Shown one piece after another: positions 59,165 to 64,000 of a DNA stretch of 64,000 nt. Positions within the stretch are counted from its first letter, which is position 1. Every line of letters starts with the position of its first letter. The notes beneath the pieces were generated by a model. That model was not told where the DNA came from. It was given only the letters and a program-made list of their open reading frames with translations, and ran no database searches. The stretch is from Tretioscincus oriximinensis (taxonomy: Eukaryota; Chordata; Lepidosauria; Squamata; Gymnophthalmidae). Made by a program: the position numbers and the translations under genes. The DNA lies in contig JAJVDF010000001.1 in assembly GCA_022410635.1 (NCBI GenBank), forward strand, positions 10,260,119 through 10,324,118, in the 5' to 3' direction.

Positions 59165-59470
59165 CTTCCACACGGAGCCTTATTCTGGGTCACATCTCGG
59201 GACAGAGCTTTTGGATCCGGATTGTGGACAAAGCCGGTTTCAGGTGGCCTCTGCCATGAGAACTGGAAAAATCAGCTTTCGTTAAACCCACAACATCCTG
59301 ATGGAGTCNTCCTCCTGGATTGTCCCTCGGAATAGGAGCCTGCCAACCACATGCTAGTGTAGACTATGGCAGGCCCCGAATGGGGCCTGCCATAGTCTAT
59401 ACTAGCATGTGAATGGCCAAGCGGTGACCTGTGATGTGACCCAGAATAAGGCTCCATGAGGATGGGGCCC
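59165..59470. mobile_element. Nest: family A half, family C piece, family A copy 12
   Basis: 59165-59207 is a family A left end (CCACACGGAGCCTTATTCTGGG). 59208-59300 is family C (AAGCCGGTTTCAGGTGG, AGAACTGGAAAAATCAGC). 59303-59470 is a full family A copy with GAAT centre and perfect palindrome, ending CAGAATAAGGCTCCATGAGG. The order suggests family A entering family C. Confidence 0.75.
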
Positions 59471-59750
59471 AAGTAGGGAAAGCATAGAATTGTGATGGCA
59501 ATCTGTACACCTTTTAAAAGCATTTATATGCGAATGTTAATATTTCTATCCCAGTTCTAATCCGCTTTAAACGGATTATACTCTTTGGAAGGGCTTTTTA
59601 AAAAAAAGAACAACAACAATCCAAAGTGCTTTTCATCTCTCCTCCCTCTCAAAACGGTTAAAGCTAAAGGCTGCGTCCTCACTGGACGAAAAAGATCTGG
59701 TTTCTAAGAATGAGAGGGAAACCAGAGTCGCCTCATATGAGGTCCTGCCC

Positions 59751-59920
59751 CCACTGAGCCTTCTACTGGGCTATATCTCAGAATAGGAGCGTGCCATCTA
59801 CATGATAGTGTAGGCTATGGCAGGCCCCGAATGGGGCCTGCCACAGCCTACACTAGCATGTGGATGACTAAGCTCTGTACGGAGATAAAACCCAGATTAA
59901 GGCTCAGTATAAACAGTAGA
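59751..59920. mobile_element. Family A palindromic MITE, copy 13
   Basis: CACTGAGCCTTCTACTGGGC, ACATGATAGTGTAGGCTATGG, GAAT centre, CCACAGCCTACACTAGC, CCCAGATTAAGGCTCAG. Confidence 0.85.
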
Positions 59921-59924
59921 AGCC

Positions 59925-60030
59925 TGCCTAAACAGTAGAAGCCTGCAACAGCAAAACCCTCACAAGTGTCAGGCTTCTATTCCGGAATCTAATCCGGAAT
60001 AAGACCCAGTGCAGAAAAGAACTTACTTTC
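59925..60030. mobile_element. Old family A-related fragment
   Basis: Two copies of AAACAGTAGAAGCCTGC in tandem, then TTCTATTCCGGAATCTAATCCGG and AATAAGACCCAGTGCAG. Adjoins copy 13. Confidence 0.5.
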
Positions 60031-60671
60031 TGGGCCTTATTTCTGAGAAACCAAGAGGATCTCGCAGGGCTTCATCAAACATTCTCCTGAATTCCTGCAG
60101 CATTTTGAGCAGCTTATGTTATTCTATAGTATCGGTGCCTGCCATAGCATACACCATTCCAAGATATATCCCGAAGTAAAGCCTGATTCAGAAAGAGCCC
60201 CCAAAAATGTCGTTTGCTTCCCTATGGGACCAATTGCTCTTGAATTCCCGCGTCGCAGTCTGTTCCATGCAAGCTAAACAGGATCTCTTTCCCAGCAAAG
60301 GTGGACTAGAGCTGTTTCCTGGCTCCCTAAAGAAGGCCAGANCAGCTGGGCAGCCACAGGAATGTCCAAATTATAACCCTGTGCGCGTGTGAAGGAGGGA
60401 GGCGGGATCTCATTTAGAAGCAGGTCGGAAGTGGACAAGGCAGGCCGGTCCACTTTCATTCCATTCCCTTGAACCTCCCTGTTGTCCTAACTTTAAGCAT
60501 GTGGGAGGCTTTTCCCAACTCCCCTTGGAAGCCCTTTCTTTCCTGGGCACCGTAGGAAAAACAGATCCTTTGCAACCTCATGGAAATTTTCAGCCCAAGC
60601 CAATTTTGGAGTTCAGGAAATTCCATGAGAAGAGAAGAGGGATTTCTCTTTCCAGGGCCTTTTCAGAGTTA
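60031..60671. other. Upstream flank, no feature recognised
   Basis: Mixed sequence without a supported gene. A weak family A-like scrap (GTGCCTGCCATAGCATACACC, GATATATCCCGAAG) is at 60133-60185. Confidence 0.4.
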
Positions 60672-60838
60672 GGCTGCATCCACATGAATCCTGATCCTGG
60701 GCTGTCCCTCGAAGTAGGAGCCTACCAACCACATGCTAGTGTAGACTATGGCAGGCCCCGAATGGGGCCTGCCATAGTCTACACTGGCATGTGGATGGCC
60801 AAGCTCTGTTCCGAGGTGTGACCCAAAATAAGGCTGCT
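60672..60838. mobile_element. Family A palindromic MITE, copy 14
   Basis: GGCTGCATCCACATGAATCC, GATCCTGGGCTGTCCCTC, full palindrome with GAAT centre, GTGGATGGCCAAGCTC, AAAATAAGGCTGC. Preceded by TTA. Confidence 0.9.
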
Positions 60839-61079
60839 AACCAAAACGGCTCGCAGGCACTCCCAATCTCTGGCTCTGCCGTTTGGGTTGAGTAAGGCAC
60901 CTCCACTGATAGTATTTCCAGCGTCTGTTCCCTGTGGCTCAGCTTTACTCTCGAAACCATTAGCATCTCAGCTGGAAAAGATGGACAAAGGGTGGGTCGT
61001 GATTCCAGGCACACGCCCCTCGCTCTCAAATCGAATTAGGAGCCCTTCCCCCTGCCCTTTCCCGCNCGCCCTCCTTTCT

Positions 61080-61260
61080 CTGCTCCCCGTCACCCCCTCA
61101 CCCCAACGGCCTGGCTAATTGCTTCCAACAATGGAGCCCTATTAAGGCAGCCCTGTCAATCCGGGCCCCTGCTGGTGGGTTTTCCAGCGGAGCCGCCACG
61201 AGGAACGAGCCAGGATCGCTCCCGCGCGCGAAGAAGCAAGAAAAGGAATTTTCCGCTCCT
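61080..61260. promoter_or_regulatory. Candidate conserved upstream element
   Basis: Unique block between repeats with GCTAATTGC (homeodomain-like), AACAATGG (SOX-like, 61127-61134), CCTATTAAGGCAGCCCTGTC and TGGTGGGTTTTCCAGCGG. It matches no other sequence in the window and has the feel of a conserved non-coding element. Function not shown. Confidence 0.35.
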
Positions 61261-61579
61261 GCTTTGCTTCACTTTACTCTCCGGAGCAAAGGAGGGAGGG
61301 AATTCGCCCTGAAACTCCAGTGCAAAAGAACTGCGATTTTAATGGGAAAGGAGATTTTAGACAGCTTATAATGCCTGCAGCGCCTACTGGAAGATCCTCT
61401 TTTTTCACATTAAACTGCAGCTCTCCTGTCCCCGTTGTGTTAGGGCAACGACTGACTCGGTTCCAGAGACCTGAAATCCAGGCTTTACTTAAGAATAGAT
61501 CTTGGAATTGTGCCTGCAACTGCAGGGGCTTTTCTCTGGTGACTCCAGGTGGCACAATGGCATGCGGNCATAGCAGGCT

Positions 61580-61885
61580 GCTGTTCCAAATTATATCCCC
61601 AAATATTTATTGATTTATTTGTACTTGTATCCCGCCCTATACCCGAAGGTCTCAGGGCGGCCAAACATAGGGCGGCGCACNTAGCTTTTCTGTTGCTTTC
61701 TCCACAACAGACACCCTGTGGAGTAGGTGGGGCTGAGAGAGTTCAAAGAACTGTGGCTGGCCCAAGGTCACCCAGCTGGCTTTCGTGGAGGAGTGGGGAA
61801 TCGAACCGGGAGACTACCAGGTACAAGTCCAACACTCAACCACTACACCAAATAAAGCCTAGTGCAGAAAGCAGTTCGAAAGTAG
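61580..61885. mobile_element. Old family A-related element split by a SINE
   Basis: GGCTGCTGTTCCAAATTATATCC on the left and AATAAAGCCTAGTGCAG on the right are two ends of one element; the SINE at 61600-61855 lies between, flanked by CCAAATA on both sides. Confidence 0.65.
61600..61855 (-). mobile_element. tRNA-derived SINE with (TTTA)n tail, full length
   Basis: Tail ATTTATTGATTTATTTG, then GTACTTGTATCCCGCCC, CTCAGGGCGGCCAAACATAGG, CTCCACAACAGACACCC, GGAATCGAACCGGGAGAC. On the minus strand the head has GTGTAGTGGTTGAGTGTTGG and the B-box CCCGGTTCGATTCCCC. Best copy of the family. Confidence 0.9.
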
Positions 61886-61959
61886 CGTAGAGGCAGCAGT
61901 GTATGGACACTGGTGTTTTTATCCCAGCTCCAATCCACATTGAACATTCTTGAAAATGT

Positions 61960-62515
61960 GGCTGCATACACGCGCAGGATCTATGCCTGCAAAGGAGCGC
62001 TTTCCAGGCCATTCCTGCAGACGTAGGCTGCATCCACACAGAGTCTTATTCTGGGCTGTCCCTCGGAATGGGGCCTTCCATAGCCTATAATGGCATGTGG
62101 GTGATCAAGCTCTGTCCCAGGATGTGACTCAAAATAAGGCTCCGTATGGATGAGGCCGTAATGGCAGGTTGTGAGCACAGCTAAAACCTGTCTTGTTGCG
62201 GGTTTAATGAGAGCTGATTTTTCTAGCTCCCATAGCGGATGCCGTCTGAAACCCGCTTTTTCCCTGCGTGCGTCCTGCTGCTGCATGGACCGACGAGGTT
62301 GTCCAAGCAGACGGGGGAAGTAACACAAGCTATTTGCCAATCGGCACCCAGCCCCGCAAAACAGAGCAGGAGATCCCTGACCCGAGGGAACACTCGTCTA
62401 GGACATTAAAGGGACAGAACTTCCTTCCTTCCATACGTACAAATGGGCAGGCGTCTGCTTAAAATCTGAAATAGGCGGTAAATCTGCCTTTTAGCNCCTC
62501 CTGTGTCTCCAGCCT
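61960..62515. mobile_element. Family C-type element containing family A copy 15
   Basis: Outer element: GGCTGCATACACGCGCAGG at the left, interior TTTAATGAGAGCTGATTTTTC, CCGTCTGAAACCCGC, GGCGGTAAATCTGCC, right end near TGTGTCTCCAGCCT. Inside, at 62027-62157, is a family A copy with ends GGCTGCATCCACACAGAGTC and CCGTATGGATGAGGCC, flanked by GTA on both sides. Hence A is younger than C here. Confidence 0.65.
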
Positions 62516-62680
62516 ATATTTCCAAGCAATTTCATGGGTGTTGGTGGCTGCAGTGTGTGGACACTGCTGCTTCTGTGCCGCGTTTAATCACTTTTTCGCT
62601 ATGTGCAGGAAGCAGCATCTGGAGGAAGCTTCGGAGGTTGGGATCCGACTTAGGACCCATCGGTGGAACTTCTAGAAAGG

Positions 62681-62849
62681 CCCTACTGAGCCTTGCTCTG
62701 GGTTGTATCTCAGATCAGAGCTTGGCCATCCACATACCAGTGTAGACTATGGCAGGCCCCATTCGGGGCCTGCCATAGTCTACACTAGCATGTGGATGGT
62801 ACAGGCTGCTGTTCTGAGATGTAGGCCACAATAAAGTCCAGCGGGGACA
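62681..62849. mobile_element. Family A palindromic MITE, copy 16
   Basis: CTACTGAGCCTTGCTCTGGG, CTTGGCCATCCACATACC, full palindrome with ATTC centre, ACTAGCATGTGGATGG, CACAATAAAGTCCAGCGGGG. Confidence 0.9.
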
Positions 62850-63305
62850 GGAAAGAATTGCTTGTCCCGCCTTTTGACCAGGTTGCTAGAAGAATTGGGG
62901 CCCTTGTTAGGACCTGATTCTGCCAGACTTCCCTGCACGCTTATAAGCAGCTCACGAGAGGTTCCGAAATTTGACCACAGCTCTAAGGCNCTTCTAGGAA
63001 GAAATATTAATGCGTTTTCTACCCTCTGTTCAAGGGGATTCTGGTATGGTTTGGTTTGTACAGCCCAGACGAGAGGGGAAAATCCCTTCTAAAACCTTCA
63101 GCTGCGACCCACCATCCTTGAACCAAGCACAGTTCCAATGGGTTTCACAATAAAGAACCTGGGATCATATTTGAAGGGGAGAAAGAGACAGGCTGGGTAG
63201 ATTTATGAATATCAAGATACATCTAGAACCCTTGTTTGTCTTAGAGATTTCCTACCCTATTCGAAGCACAGCCTTAAAAGAATAAAAATGTTACTCTTTT
63301 CTGGT
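62850..63305. other. Upstream flank, no feature recognised
   Basis: Ordinary mixed sequence. No gene, repeat or strong motif seen. Confidence 0.5.
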
Positions 63306-63310
63306 AATGG

Positions 63311-63311
<1 letters not shown>

Positions 63312-63378
<67 letters not shown>

Positions 63379-63592
63379 TACTATTATTACTATTACTACT
63401 ATTACTATTATTACTATTATTACTATTATTACTATTACTACTATTATTACTACTATTATTACTATTATTACTACTATTATTATTACTATTATTACTATTA
63501 CTATTATTATTATTACTACTACTACTACTATTACTATTACTACTATTACTATTACTATTATTACTGTTACTACTATTACTATTACCATTACT
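63312..63592. repeat. (ATT)n/(ACT)n microsatellite, about 280 bp
   Basis: Pure ATT for the first 60 bases, then interspersed ACT units in an irregular pattern to the end. Poly-Tyr, poly-Leu and poly-Ile frames across it are artefacts. Confidence 0.98.
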
Positions 63593-63599
63593 AACTGCA

Positions 63600-64000
63600 C
63601 CGGAATTTCAGATCGTCGCCTAGGCCCAGTTTCTCACGGGCTACTACAAGGCGCCCTTGCAGAAGGGGGTTGTATGGACGGGGCGCACGTGGAAGAGAAG
63701 CCTGGGGGCACCTGAAGCCGCCAGATGGCTTTGAAGCCGCCATAGGAATCTACGCATAGCGCGCCCTGGCATCGATGCGCCCACTGCCTTGGTAGCTTGA
63801 ACTGGAAGCGGCGGGATGGAGGGGCCGCTTGGCAAAGGACCACCCCAACCCCTCGCTTGTGACTGGGAGCTTCACCCACGGGCGTCAGGCGCCACCCTCT
63901 GGCCGGGCGAGCTCGTGGCCCCGCGCGCCTCTTCCCACAGGTCTGAGCCACCTTGGCGCTCAGACAAATGTTTTGTACTCCCCTCCCCATCCAACCCGGC
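63600..64000. other. CpG-rich unique sequence at the right edge
   Basis: GC-rich, with many CpG and no recognised repeat. It contains a CTCF-like word on the minus strand at 63889-63904 (GGCCAGAGGGTGGCGC, 13 of 16 positions agreeing with the consensus as I recall it). It may be the edge of another CpG island. Nothing in it reads as a known protein. Confidence 0.35.

Noticed and set aside
61780..61855. tRNA gene on the minus strand (B-box GGTTCGATTCC)
   Set aside because: It is the tRNA-like head of a SINE; the same head recurs at 20871 and 38903 with the same body, and no cloverleaf is maintained.
57900..62850. CRISPR-like regular repeats upstream of the gene
   Set aside because: The repeats are whole MITEs in both orientations with irregular spacing, in a vertebrate genome; not a CRISPR array.
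63288..63623. Poly-Leu, poly-Tyr and poly-Ile open frames
   Set aside because: Translations of a trinucleotide microsatellite. Same for 55878-56204 and 11351-11554.
63634..63990. Open frame of 118 codons at the right edge
   Set aside because: GC-rich open frame without recognisable domain; a CpG-island artefact is more likely.

Overview
This window is vertebrate nuclear DNA, most probably from a squamate reptile (lizard or snake). The evidence is one recognisable gene in exon-sized pieces with consensus splice sites, many CR1-type LINE tails ending in TTATGTTC-like octamers, L2 and L1 fragments, tRNA-derived SINEs with (TTC)n, (AAC)n or (TTTA)n tails, and hundreds of bases of simple ATT repeats. 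I infer the squamate assignment from the repeat style; turtle, tuatara or crocodile cannot be excluded by eye.

The only protein-coding gene I can support is GATA3, on the minus strand and incomplete. The first coding exon (49458-49698) encodes the start of the protein, coding exon 2 (40048-40584) the middle of the activation region, and coding exon 3 (12507-12652) the N-terminal zinc finger. These join in phase, and the residue count matches the human protein without net gain or loss. The C-terminal finger, C-terminus and 3' UTR are not in the window and must lie to the left of base 1. A non-coding 5' exon and the start of transcription probably lie at about 50.4-51.4 kb, where poly-T runs and a 410-base assembly gap interrupt the sequence.

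Layout: 1-12.5 kb is part of the intron after the N-finger exon. 12.65-40.05 kb is a 27.4-kb intron, 40.6-49.46 kb an 8.9-kb intron, and 48.7-51.6 kb a CpG-rich promoter and 5' exon region. 51.6-64 kb is upstream flank. The introns hold older LINEs, SINEs and foldback elements. The upstream flank is packed with short, GC-rich, palindromic DNA elements (about 16 copies of family A in 14.5 kb), together with families B and C that share the end GGCTGCATCCACAC. Between them are short stretches of non-repetitive, motif-rich DNA that may be promoter or enhancer sequence. A GC-box/CCAAT block at 53.1-53.4 kb could be a divergent promoter, as for the GATA3-AS1 RNA in mammals.

The most notable observations are: the crowding of related foldback transposons next to a developmental gene promoter; shared termini and 3-bp flanks suggesting these families are one PIF/Harbinger-like lineage; a hairpin element flanked by 12-14 bp duplications and so apparently moved by retroposition; a perfect 48-bp inverted repeat; preserved tandem (NAGNAG) splice acceptors in GATA3; and a 117-bp duplicated polypurine tract about 50 bp inside the first coding intron. 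No bacterial, viral or CRISPR feature is present.
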